Of a stretch of DNA of 64,000 nt, positions 18,104-28,181 are shown piece by piece; position 1 is the first letter of the stretch; every line of letters begins with the position of its first letter. This DNA comes from Desulfosporosinus acidiphilus SJ4 (GTDB lineage Bacteria; Bacillota; Desulfitobacteriia; Desulfitobacteriales; Desulfitobacteriaceae). Where the stretch lies: positions 4,559,977 to 4,623,976 of the forward strand of contig NC_018068.1 in assembly GCF_000255115.2 (NCBI RefSeq), written 5' to 3'. The notes beneath the pieces were generated by a model, which was not told the origin of the DNA, ran no database searches, and was given only the letters and a program-made list of their open reading frames with translations. A program made the translations under genes and the position numbers.

Positions 18104-19429
18104 TTAGATAACATGTTCCCCTTTCAAAGCTTGAAAGACCTCCCATTGATGATCTAAGCGGCACACCCCTACATCCTTAATATGTGAATACATGTTAAAT
18201 ATCACGCTTCGGGCCCAATAATCATACTGTGTCCCAAGACCGTCACTGCTAGCAACATTTAGGTAATATTCACCTTCTACTAGATTTAGCTTTTCGATAT
18301 TTGCTCTGACAACGACTTCATCCCCGAGCTTCTCAACATCTACTGGATATCTATCAATAAACGTATTACTTCCATAGCACCAAATATCGTCATTGCGATA
18401 AATCGCAATTCCAAAAACCAAATTTGAAATTGATTTATTAATCTTGCAAAGCATTTGAATAGTGCATGGTTGACCACTTTCAAATGTAAATCTTGATTGT
18501 CCGGAATTATCCAGCATCACGACTTCATTGATATTTACTGCACCGTTTCCCCAACGTCTTTTCTCATCAATTGATTGGGGAAACGTGGATTCATTTTCGA
18601 ATTCTGGGTTGTTTTCCGAAACAACCCCATCGCCAATTATCATTTCCGGAGAACGCTCTGCCTTTTGCCGATTCTCAGCTTCTAATCTCAGATTCTCTTT
18701 GCCAAACATTGTAACCCTATAATCATCAATAACCTCTGAAGCAATTCCTTTTCTAACTATTTTTCCTTCATGAAGCCATACTAGTTCGTCGCAAAGCATT
18801 TCTAGCTGACTCATACTGTGGGAAACAATGACAGTTGTTACCCCTAAGCTTTTAAAGGATTTCATCTTGTTTAGACACTTTTTCTGAAAGCTTTCGTCTC
18901 CCACAGCCAAAATCTCATCTACTAGTAACACATCTGGTTCAACGTTAATGGCAATGGAAAAAGCAAGCCTCATATACATTCCTGATGAATAGGTTCGCAC
19001 AGGACTATCAATAAACTCCTCCAGTTCCGAAAAACTAATAATTTCATCGAGCTTCCTATCGATATCCTTTTTGGTCAAACCAAAAATAGCCGCATTCATA
19101 TAGATATTTTCTATTCCACTGAAATCAGGGTGGAATCCCGCTCCTAGTTCAAGCAAACTAGAAACCTTTCCTCTTATTTGAATACCGCCTCTGTCCGGGT
19201 ATAAGATTCGCGTCATAAGTTTCAACAGAGTGCTCTTTCCCGAACCATTCTGCCCTATTAGTCCGATGGTTTTCCCCCGTTCCACCTTAAGATCTACACC
19301 TTTTAGAACCCAAAGATCGTCATACTTGCGTCTATGACTAAAAAGAACTCTTTCCTTCAAAGTTGGTGCACGGTCATGAAACAACCGGAATCTTTTCCAA
19401 ATATCTTGGGCCTCAATTACATATTCCAT
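18104..19429 (-). CDS. wzt: Polysaccharide ABC exporter ATPase with C-terminal glycan-binding domain (Wzt)
   Basis: ATP-binding subunit of a polysaccharide exporter. Walker A is GQNGSGKST at residues 59-67, the ABC signature YSSGM is at 147-151, and Walker B DVLLVDE is at 166-172, followed by the D-loop ILAVGDE. A linker (240-290) leads to a Wzt-type C-terminal domain at about 290-435 (GSNTFIDRYPVD, GEYYLNVASSDG, YDYWARSVIFN). In E. coli O9a and O8 this domain reads the capped chain end before export. It follows wzm by 10 bp and precedes the methyltransferase. The presence of the domain implies that the chain is finished in the cytoplasm, in contrast to the Wzx/Wzy-type cluster at the other end of the window. 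Confidence 0.92.
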   Translation of the reverse strand: MEYVIEAQDIWKRFRLFHDRAPTLKERVLFSHRRKYDDLWVLKGVDLKVERGKTIGLIGQNGSGKSTLLKLMTRILYPDRGGIQIRGKVSSLLELGAGFHPDFSGIENIYMNAAIFGLTKKDIDRKLDEIISFSELEEFIDSPVRTYSSGMYMRLAFSIAINVEPDVLLVDEILAVGDESFQKKCLNKMKSFKSLGVTTVIVSHSMSQLEMLCDELVWLHEGKIVRKGIASEVIDDYRVTMFGKENLRLEAENRQKAERSPEMIIGDGVVSENNPEFENESTFPQSIDEKRRWGNGAVNINEVVMLDNSGQSRFTFESGQPCTIQMLCKINKSISNLVFGIAIYRNDDIWCYGSNTFIDRYPVDVEKLGDEVVVRANIEKLNLVEGEYYLNVASSDGLGTQYDYWARSVIFNMYSHIKDVGVCRLDHQWEVFQALKGEHVI

Positions 19430-19439
19430 TTAAAAACTC

Positions 19440-20215
19440 CTATATTTGTTCTGCAAAACCTTTAGATAAATGCTTGAAAAGCTTATAACCAAAAATGAGT
19501 ATCAGAAACGACATAAGCGTAAATAAGCCTATGCCCGGAAAATAAGGAAATACGCCGTAATATAGAATATCTCTATAGGCTTCCATTAAAGTAACCATCG
19601 GATTAAGGAAGATATACCCTAAATATTTCGCTGGAACAACGTTTAAAGGGTAGACTATCGGAGTCAGGTAAAACCAAGCCATTATAACTATACCCCAAAT
19701 ATGTTCTACATCTCTAAAATAGACGTTTATTGCTGAAACAACTAAACTTACCCCTAATGTAAAAATAAATTCGCTTATCATGACTATTGGTAACGCCAAT
19801 AAACTCAATGTTAGGGGAATTTGAAAGAGAAGCAAAGCTATAATACAAATAATAAAACTTAGGCCCAAATTAACAAGGCCTGCAGTTGTAGAGGCCAGTG
19901 GAAGAATTTCGCGCGGAAAATATACCTTTTTGATAATATTGTTGTTGCTAACAATTAGGTTCGCAGCTTCCTGAGTCGTGCTTGTAAAGAATATCCACGG
20001 CAAAAGCACTACAAACAAGAACATGGGATAGTGCTCGACATTCATCCTCATTATTGTGGAAAATACTAGTGAATACACAACCAATTGCAGTAATGGATTT
20101 ATAAATGTCCAAAGAAATCCAAAAAATGATGCCTTATACCGTGTGCGCAAATTTCGCTTCACCATATTTTTCAACATTTCTCTATAAGTATATGTCTCAC
20201 GGAAAACTGCAACCA

Positions 20216-20216
<1 letters not shown>
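19440..20216 (-). CDS. wzm: Polysaccharide ABC exporter permease (Wzm)
   Basis: A 258-residue ABC-2 type membrane subunit with six membrane segments. The N-terminus YREMLKNMVKRNLRTRYKASFFGFLWTFINPLLQL is the hallmark of Wzm/TagG/RfbA permeases. LPWIFFTSTTQEAANLIVSNNNIIKKVYFPREILPL is the conserved cytoplasmic loop that contacts the ATPase. It starts at an ATG that overlaps the gmd stop as TAATG. Works with Wzt to export the undecaprenyl-linked glycan. Confidence 0.93.
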
Positions 20217-21265
<1,049 letters not shown>

Positions 21266-21442
21266 TTACAACCCTTTCTTAATTGAAGTTTACATCTTAT
21301 TTGTGAATTTTGCTGTCTCTACTATGTAATATATTTTGGCGCACTCTCAAGTATTTGTGTTTGTTTCTCAAGAGCAATAAGCAAACTCATTTTGTTTATT
21401 CAGTAATACCAAATGTAGCCTATATGCCTTCCTTCGGGCATT

Positions 21443-22360
21443 CTACATGCGATTCTTCCATTCGTTCAGAACCTCTCTTAAACTATCTTCAATAGCATAG
21501 CTGGGTTCCCAACCTACAGCGGATTTTATTTTACTATTGTCTCCAACAGCATAAATATTCTCCGAAGGACGAATCTTCTTCTCATCAAGTTGTACTGCTA
21601 AATCATCATATTCAGTGCACATAAGCTGTAAAATATCGCTTATCTTTCTGCCCTCACCAGAACATATATTATAGGTTTCACCCGCAAGACCTTTTTCAGC
21701 TAATAGGCGATATGCTCGTACTATATCCCTTACATCAGTGAAATCCCTATATACATCAAGTCGCCCTACTCTGATAATTCCGTCCCCCTTTGATGCTTCG
21801 ATAATTTGGCGGGCAAAATCGGGTACAACGAAACCCTCACTTTGACTAACCCCAATATGATTAAATGGGCGCGTATTTATGATGGGCAGCTTGTACATTT
21901 GACCAAGTTGTAAGGCAATACGCTCCGCTGCATATTTCGAAGTCGCATAGGGGTTTTGTGGATTCGGAGGCATAGATTCCGCAAACCTTTCCCCGAATAA
22001 CTTTCCAGGCCCATAAATCTCCGATGAGCTCACAATAATAATAGACTTAATATCTCTCCCATTCAATGATTCCAACAAATTGATCGTTCCCACAACATTA
22101 GCATCAAACGATGCCTTAGGATCAGTCCAAGAACGGCTTACCGAAGCATTTCCTGCAAGATGAAAAACCAAATCCGGATTAAGTTCCTCCACCGCTTGTT
22201 TTAATATATTTTTATCCAAGATATTTATATCTCTATACTGATTATCACACAATTCAAATCTACCCATGCCAATCCCGCTGACTGTATAGCCATACTCTAG
22301 AAGTTCTTTGGCCAAATATTTACCTACAAAACCATTTATGCCGGTTATCATCACTCGCAC
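21443..22360 (-). CDS. rmd: GDP-4-keto-6-deoxy-D-mannose reductase (GDP-D-rhamnose synthesis)
   Basis: A 305-residue extended short-chain reductase. ITGINGFVGKYLAKELL is the NAD(P) motif, VFHLAGNASV follows at about residue 65, and S-S-S-E-I-Y-G plus YATSKYAAE give the catalytic Ser/Tyr/Lys. The sequence type matches Rmd, not the GDP-fucose synthase type (which starts with a GHxGMVG motif). The product would be GDP-D-rhamnose. It lies 183 bp before gmd; the spacer has no obvious terminator. Together with ManC and Gmd it completes the pathway in this window. Confidence 0.85.
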   Translation of the reverse strand: MRVMITGINGFVGKYLAKELLEYGYTVSGIGMGRFELCDNQYRDINILDKNILKQAVEELNPDLVFHLAGNASVSRSWTDPKASFDANVVGTINLLESLNGRDIKSIIIVSSSEIYGPGKLFGERFAESMPPNPQNPYATSKYAAERIALQLGQMYKLPIINTRPFNHIGVSQSEGFVVPDFARQIIEASKGDGIIRVGRLDVYRDFTDVRDIVRAYRLLAEKGLAGETYNICSGEGRKISDILQLMCTEYDDLAVQLDEKKIRPSENIYAVGDNSKIKSAVGWEPSYAIEDSLREVLNEWKNRM

Positions 22361-22453
22361 GAAAATTTATTCCCCTCTCCATATTCGGTGTTTTTAAAAC
22401 TTCTTCATTTAGCCCGTATTGTAGTACCAACTCCATTATTCAATAAGAAAATA

Positions 22454-23836
22454 TTACCCAGCTCCTTTTCTACACAAAACCGCCGGAATTGTCTGTAATA
22501 TTATCTTCATGTCAAAGCCCAGAGACCAATTATGTATGTAGAATAGATCCATTTGAATTCTATCTTCATAACTCACATCATTACGCCCGCTTACTTGCCA
22601 TAAACCGGTAAGTCCGGGTTTTACACGAAGAATTATTTTGCCATGAGTACCATATCGGGCAAGTTCTGATGGAACAATTGGACGTGGCCCAACAAAACTT
22701 AAATCACCTTTTAAAATATTTATCAATTGAGGCAGTTCGTCCAAACTCCACTTTCTTAAGTACTTTCCTAAGGGTGTTATACGCGGATCGTTTTCGATCT
22801 TATAATTATCATAATAGTTTTTATTTATCCCATCATTTTCAAGGAGGATTTTAAGTTGTCTTTCCGAGTCTATCACCATTGTACGAAACTTAAAAATTCG
22901 GACTTTTTTTCCATCAAGACCTAAGCGCTCTTGAGAAAATATTGCATGTCTAGGCGAATCAAATAATAAGATTACCCATAAAAAAGCCATAAGCCATGAA
23001 GTCAGTACTATACCTATAATAGCCAGTATCACATCCAAAATTCTCTTAAAGCGTTTTGAGACGCCATCTACAACCAAATCTTTAGGACCTAAGAGGAGAA
23101 TCCCTCTATAATTAATTGTTTTTAACGGAATTGACAATAAACTACTAACCGACGGCACAATAAATAGGGGAATATAATTAAGTTCGCAATAAGAAATTAG
23201 GGGCTCTAGTTGTCCTACCTTCTCCTCGTAAACCAACATGCCTAGCTCTCTTGTATTCACTAAGCCTAACTTATTTGCAATCTCGTGATGACTATCCACT
23301 AATTCTTCCAGATTGCTAATTAAAGATTGTTTAGCCACAACCCTAAGTCTCATCTCTAGAACCAGTTTTTCCAAGAGGTTTTCATTATTAGACATGAATC
23401 CTATAGCCACTAAAGGTAATTTTGCCTTATCACCGAGACTTGATTTATATACTTTTGATAATAGATATCTTGCCGTTATTGCTAAAATAAAGTTGACTCC
23501 AAAAAATACGGTGAAATAGATACGAGAGTAGCTCACATAGCGGACGTAAAAGGATATAACATAAAAAAAAGCAGCACTATACATTAGTGAGCGAAAATAA
23601 ATCTGCGGATGGACTTGTAATAGGTTTGGCGTTTCATAGTTCCCTGAAATATATAATAAGCTTATGAAAATAATACCTATCAGCACTAACATTATTAAAT
23701 AGGCGTTGATACTGATAACAGATATATCATTCAAGAATTTCAAATATCCGACTATGAAGCTGCTTATAGCATACACCACTAAATCTAAAACAAAAAAACG
23801 CACACTTAATTTAGATACTCTTCCAGAGTACAACAA
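22454..23836 (-). CDS. Undecaprenyl-phosphate sugar phosphotransferase (WbaP/WsaP type), initiating enzyme
   Basis: A 460-residue membrane enzyme that starts glycan synthesis by placing a sugar-1-phosphate on undecaprenyl phosphate. Four or five N-terminal membrane segments (residues 10-130) precede a CoA-binding-like region and a further membrane segment at ~270-295. The C-terminal catalytic domain has FKFRTMV, DPRITPLGKYLRKWSLDELPQL, SFVGPRPIVPSEL and VKPGLTGLWQVSGR. Translation likely begins at a TTG with GGAGG 9 nt upstream. It is the first gene of the region-1 operon, just behind a sigma-A-like promoter. A second, short initiating enzyme is at 48348-49004. Confidence 0.93.
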   Translation of the reverse strand: MLYSGRVSKLSVRFFVLDLVVYAISSFIVGYLKFLNDISVISINAYLIMLVLIGIIFISLLYISGNYETPNLLQVHPQIYFRSLMYSAAFFYVISFYVRYVSYSRIYFTVFFGVNFILAITARYLLSKVYKSSLGDKAKLPLVAIGFMSNNENLLEKLVLEMRLRVVAKQSLISNLEELVDSHHEIANKLGLVNTRELGMLVYEEKVGQLEPLISYCELNYIPLFIVPSVSSLLSIPLKTINYRGILLLGPKDLVVDGVSKRFKRILDVILAIIGIVLTSWLMAFLWVILLFDSPRHAIFSQERLGLDGKKVRIFKFRTMVIDSERQLKILLENDGINKNYYDNYKIENDPRITPLGKYLRKWSLDELPQLINILKGDLSFVGPRPIVPSELARYGTHGKIILRVKPGLTGLWQVSGRNDVSYEDRIQMDLFYIHNWSLGFDMKIILQTIPAVLCRKGAG

Positions 23837-23883
23837 TTCGATTAACCTCCGCTGTTATGAGAGAAATATTCCGCATAGTTTTT

Positions 23884-23912
23884 CATATATAATTCTTATT
23901 CGACGCTATCAA
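23884..23912 (-). promoter_or_regulatory. Sigma-A-type promoter for the glycan operon
   Basis: On the minus strand TTGATA (23907-23912) and TATATG (23884-23889) are 17 bp apart. This would give a leader of about 40 nt before the TTG start of the initiating transferase. It is the only well-formed promoter I see for the long minus-strand block that follows. Confidence 0.5.
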
Positions 23913-24301
23913 CAATTATCCTTCCATGTAAACTCCAATATTTCAGTTATGCCTGACTTGAAGTTCTTCAATAGATTGATTGAACTATTTAAACTGAAGA
24001 TAGAATTGTGCCCTTTTTCTTCGATCTCCGATATTGTTCACTTCAGAATATACCTTAAGATACACATTAACTCGTTCTAACGCTGCTCCTTGTTTTATAG
24101 AGTGGTACAAAATAACTTTTAATCCTCAATAGCAAAGATACTCAAAAAAATAGAAACATCTTTCGAAAATACAATATTTTTATACATGTAATATTTATAA
24201 AATAAACAATTTTTATAATTTTTTATATTATCTTAATATTTGCAGGATTTCTAATCAGTATGTAGAATAATAGATTTGGTTAATGATGGTTTCTTTACTT
24301 G

Positions 24302-24330
24302 TTATTGTTTATTATTATTGCTTTTATAAT
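24302..24330 (+). promoter_or_regulatory. Promoter candidate for S-layer gene A
   Basis: A perfect TATAAT at 24325-24330 lies 17 bp after TTATTG (24302-24307). The transcript would carry a leader of about 165 nt, typical of highly expressed S-layer mRNAs. The -35 match is weak. Confidence 0.5.
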
Positions 24331-24503
24331 ACCTTTTATTATTGAGTAATGAGCGCTAACTCCAAATAACACTCTTATTTTTTTATCTCCTCCATTTATT
24401 TACTTATCTGCTTAACTTTATTAATTGCCTTTATTTTAAGGGGGTGGTGGGCGACTTATTTACACCGATGTGGAACTTACTATTGAAAGGAGACTTTTAC
24501 TAC

Positions 24504-26425
24504 ATGAAAAAAAGTAAAAAATTCCTTACATCGTTAGCAATCATAAGTATGACCTTAACCACAGTTCCTTCACATGCTTTTGCTGAAAATGCCGCTTCAA
24601 CACGTCTAGCCGGCACAACCGCAGCACAAACTGCAACAGCAATTGCCGATCAAACCGGCTGGACCGGTACAGCAATTCTTGCATCTTCCGCTTCCTATGG
24701 TATGGTTGATGCTCTGACTGCCGGCCCTCTTTCTAGTTACCTAAAAGCTCCAATCCTGTTAACCGGTCCTGGAAATACCCTTGACCCTGATACTAAAGCA
24801 GAACTCACCAAACTCAATGTTAAAACAGTTTATGTCACAAGCGGTAAAGCTGTTATCAGCCAAGCAGTGCTTGACCAACTGTCAGCCATGGGCATTAAAG
24901 TTGTTTCCATCGGCGGACAAGATCGTGCTGAAACTTCCGTTAACATTGCTAAGAAAATGGTCGGCGTAACCAAAGTTGCCGTTGCCAATGGATTACAAGA
25001 TGCTCTTTCCATTGCTTCTATTGCTTCGGCTGCTAATGAACCAATCCTCATTACCGACAAGAATTCTGTTCCTCCTAGTGTTGCCGCCTTTTTAGCAGCT
25101 AACCCAAGCATTACTTCAACCGATATCATCGGCGGAACAGGTGTGATCAGTGATTCAGTAGCGGCTCAATTCCCTCATGCAACCCGTCATGCCGGAGCAA
25201 CGGCTTATGACACCAATAACCAAGTCATCCAAGATTTTAGTTCGTCCCTCCAGTTTGCCAACGTTTATGTTGCCAATGGCAAAACCGGGATTGATGCCCT
25301 TGCTGGTGCGCCTCTTGCAGCTCTGACAAAGTCCCCCATTGTCCTCACAGACGGAACTGTTCCTGCATCAGCAACCTTTGTCCACAGCAAATTAGCCGAA
25401 AATGCAGTTGTTACCGCTTTGGGCGGTGCAGCTGTTGTTTCCGACGCAGTGCGTACCGGTGTTCTCACTGGCAGTGTCCCTTCACAGGTCGGTCCATTGA
25501 ATGTCACATCTGTAACTGCTGTAAGTGCCAGCAGCATCAAAGTCCAGTTTAATACTGCTCCGGCTGATACCAGCAAAGTTACATTCTCGATTACAAATTC
25601 TGGGGCTCCTGTTACGGTTACTCCTACTTGGAACGATACCAAAACAGTCGCTACCCTGAGTGGTTCGGCAAACTTCCCTGAAGGAACCTATACCGTTAGT
25701 GTGAAAAATGGCGAATCTGATCTTGGTTCAAGCACCGTGGCTATTACAACGCAAAAGATCGCTAAGATAAACATTACCGCAACCAAACTTGCTGTTACTC
25801 AGGCTACCACAGGCAGCGGCATCGGCTATGCAACCTTTTCGGTTATTGACCAATATGGCAACGATATTACTAACAGCTATCTTGCTAATAACATTCAGTG
25901 GCAATGTGGAGTCGGTAACATTACTTCACCTTCACACGGTGTCTTAAAAGTTACACCAAACGGTCAGAACCTCCTTACCTTCTCTACGGTAGTTCTTACA
26001 GGCTATGATTCAACCTCAGGTGTTTCCGCCAGTGCAACGCTGCCTACCTCGACAGCAATGGGAACCTTAAGCAGCATTACGCTGAATAAACTGACCAACG
26101 TTAATAACACACCGCTTACTGCTGCCGATACCAGCGACACATGGTATGTTGATTACACCGCTAACGATATGAGCGGTAACCCTACTAACGACTATAACTT
26201 AGTTAAAAACGGTTTAATCTTAACCGGAGTAAATTCTGATCAATTGTCAGTTTCCAGTCCCTATGTCATTGCTAAAATTGTACAAGATCCTAACGACAGT
26301 AACAAAGCTGCAATTCAAGTTACAGTCACTGTTGACACTATTCAAACGGATATGCCTGTAACCATTACTGCTATGGGCTGGCAAGGGGCACCTTCGGGAT
26401 TACAGTTAACATTAAAGAAACAGCA
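24504..26425 (+). repeat. Left arm of a ~1.9 kb inverted repeat shared with 32115-34032
   Basis: The 5' halves of the two S-layer-like genes are near-identical in opposite orientation. For example 24657-24721 and 33815-33879 match over 65 bp without a difference, and most other differences I checked are third-position changes. Similarity is continuous to about 26425, after which indels and replacements begin. Confidence 0.8.
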
Positions 26426-28031
26426 ATCACTTTATTCATTTAATTTGATGGCGCCTTCATATAATGTCGCTTCAGGTGAATCTAAAATGATTCCCTTTAT
26501 GGCATACGATCAAAATGGAAAACAATTAACTAAATATGATGACATCAAAGATATTACTACTGGCCTTACCAGTTGTACGCTTGTGGAGAATGTTGACGGA
26601 ACTGCTAGTTTATTTAATACACCTATTGCTGTTTCAGGTAATCAAAGTATTCCTGAAATTTTAACTGCAGTCACAACAACTGGCAAATTTAGCTCCATAA
26701 CTCTTAATGTTCAGCCAACTGCGCAACCAAAGACGCTAACATTGAATACGTCAGTGCTATTAAGTACCATGCAGAATGGATCTGAACAATTCATTGACTT
26801 CGGCATTAACTACGGTGGTCTTAGCGTTAAAGATCAATATGGCCGAATCTATGATATGATTGGCAAGGCAACTACTTCGTCTGCTCTTACTATCGGCGGA
26901 ACTGTGGCAATCCCTAAATATTGTTACCAAGTCATAGCAACAACTTCCGGCTCTATTTCGGTAACCGGCACTGATATCTATGGTAACTCAACCTACTTGA
27001 CACCTAATCCGATTGCATCCGGGGCAAAAGGCATCTGCATCAAAGCAAATGCTGCAAATTCAACCAACCCAACGGGAGCAGGATCAGGAACTATTACTTT
27101 CAAACTAATTAATGCCCTTGATGGCCATCTCGGTACTGTTTCAGACCCCCATACGATTATTGATTCACAATCCGTGGATATCTCAGTTCTTGCCGACACG
27201 GATGTAAAAGGATACACAATCGACCCTGTCCCCAATCCAATCTATGCTGTAAATGATAACTCCACTCTTAGTGATTATGACATTGACTATGCTGCAAACC
27301 CCCATGTCTATGGAACGACATCTTCAGGATCAAAGATAAAACTTAGAGGCAAGCCAGTTATCGCTGTAGCTGTGGACTCAAAAGATTTTACAGTTGTTAA
27401 TAACGCGGCATCCGGTCCCATTGCCTATGATAAAGTGAAGGTCGTTGCTAACGATTTAGACCCAAGCAAAGATTCATCTAGTACGAATCTGACAGTAACA
27501 CTTAATGGCGCAGACGGTTTAGTCCACGCCCTGACAACACCCATTAAATCTTCAACAGCGTCACCCGTAACGAAAATGCTTGTTGCTGCAGTTGGAACCT
27601 ATTTACCAACCAACTCACTTAACGATATAGGTGATGTGGCTAAAATAAGCGCAAACTGGCTTGATAAGAATAAGATCATGGCTAGATTTGACAGCAACGG
27701 GACCGTTGGTACTTACGGTCCAACTCATAACGGATATGATAACACGGCTAATCTCAACACCATAGGTCGTGCTGCCGTCTACTTCTTAGGAGTTGACCAG
27801 TACGGAACAAAAGCAATTCCTTTAGATTCGATAAGAGTCGTTTCCGCGGTCAAAGCTGATGGAGTAACACCTAGCGCCTTTAGCATGAATCTTGATGGGA
27901 CGATCGTTACGCCACCTGATGTAGGAGATGTAATTAAACTAACGGCTGTTAGCAAAAATGGTATGATTAAATCTATCGAAATTATTGTACAGCCTACGGA
28001 TCCTACCTATATGTCAATCTATACCGACTAG
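24504..28031 (+). CDS. S-layer-like protein with three CWB2 repeats (paralogue A)
   Basis: An exported 1175-residue protein. The signal peptide is at residues 1-28 (MKKSKKFLTSLAIISM...SHAFA). Three CWB2 modules follow at about 33-325, each with the LAGTTAAQTATAIA...A.ILASS...DAL...PLSSYLKAPILLT pattern. They should fold as a trimer that binds an anionic wall polymer. The remaining ~850 residues are Thr/Ser/Asn/Val-rich beta-domain repeats (Ig/Big-like) without catalytic motifs, with very few Cys. The true start is the ATG with AAAGGAG at 24490, not the upstream in-frame GTG. It is about 80% alike to the gene at 30487-34032 over the first ~640 residues, then diverges. It is probably the main or an alternative S-layer subunit. 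Confidence 0.88.
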   Translation: MKKSKKFLTSLAIISMTLTTVPSHAFAENAASTRLAGTTAAQTATAIADQTGWTGTAILASSASYGMVDALTAGPLSSYLKAPILLTGPGNTLDPDTKAELTKLNVKTVYVTSGKAVISQAVLDQLSAMGIKVVSIGGQDRAETSVNIAKKMVGVTKVAVANGLQDALSIASIASAANEPILITDKNSVPPSVAAFLAANPSITSTDIIGGTGVISDSVAAQFPHATRHAGATAYDTNNQVIQDFSSSLQFANVYVANGKTGIDALAGAPLAALTKSPIVLTDGTVPASATFVHSKLAENAVVTALGGAAVVSDAVRTGVLTGSVPSQVGPLNVTSVTAVSASSIKVQFNTAPADTSKVTFSITNSGAPVTVTPTWNDTKTVATLSGSANFPEGTYTVSVKNGESDLGSSTVAITTQKIAKINITATKLAVTQATTGSGIGYATFSVIDQYGNDITNSYLANNIQWQCGVGNITSPSHGVLKVTPNGQNLLTFSTVVLTGYDSTSGVSASATLPTSTAMGTLSSITLNKLTNVNNTPLTAADTSDTWYVDYTANDMSGNPTNDYNLVKNGLILTGVNSDQLSVSSPYVIAKIVQDPNDSNKAAIQVTVTVDTIQTDMPVTITAMGWQGAPSGLQLTLKKQQSLYSFNLMAPSYNVASGESKMIPFMAYDQNGKQLTKYDDIKDITTGLTSCTLVENVDGTASLFNTPIAVSGNQSIPEILTAVTTTGKFSSITLNVQPTAQPKTLTLNTSVLLSTMQNGSEQFIDFGINYGGLSVKDQYGRIYDMIGKATTSSALTIGGTVAIPKYCYQVIATTSGSISVTGTDIYGNSTYLTPNPIASGAKGICIKANAANSTNPTGAGSGTITFKLINALDGHLGTVSDPHTIIDSQSVDISVLADTDVKGYTIDPVPNPIYAVNDNSTLSDYDIDYAANPHVYGTTSSGSKIKLRGKPVIAVAVDSKDFTVVNNAASGPIAYDKVKVVANDLDPSKDSSSTNLTVTLNGADGLVHALTTPIKSSTASPVTKMLVAAVGTYLPTNSLNDIGDVAKISANWLDKNKIMARFDSNGTVGTYGPTHNGYDNTANLNTIGRAAVYFLGVDQYGTKAIPLDSIRVVSAVKADGVTPSAFSMNLDGTIVTPPDVGDVIKLTAVSKNGMIKSIEIIVQPTDPTYMSIYTD

Positions 28032-28064
28032 AATAATCGAACCATTAAGTAGCGAATAAGATTT

Positions 28065-28100
28065 AAAGTCCTCAAATTCTAAGAATTTGAGGACTTTTCT
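28065..28100 (+). terminator. Rho-independent terminator of S-layer gene A
   Basis: A 15-bp perfect stem (AAAGTCCTCAAATTC / GAATTTGAGGACTTT) with a 3-nt loop, ending in TTTTCTT. It sits about 35 bp after the stop codon and between convergent genes, so it may act for the minus-strand gene as well. Confidence 0.85.
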
Positions 28101-28181
28101 TGCATCAATTTAATCGTTTTCATGGCGTAAGTTAGGAAAGCAAAAACGATGTTAGTCTTTAAATATTTTAACTAAATAAGA

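Larger units (their letters stand above)
23837..24503. other. Intergenic region between divergent glycan operon and S-layer gene
   Basis: A 667-bp very AT-rich spacer with no gene. It holds the operon promoter (23884-23912) on the minus strand and a promoter for the S-layer gene on the plus strand (24302-24330), plus a leader with a G-rich motif at 24436-24455. That motif (TTAAGGGGGTG..G.CGACT) recurs in the leader of the second S-layer gene at about 34114-34138. Confidence 0.6.

Noticed and set aside
24444-24503. Earlier GTG start of S-layer gene A (20 extra residues)
   Set aside because: The ATG at 24504 has AAAGGAG at good distance and begins a normal signal peptide; the upstream part lies within the leader motif.
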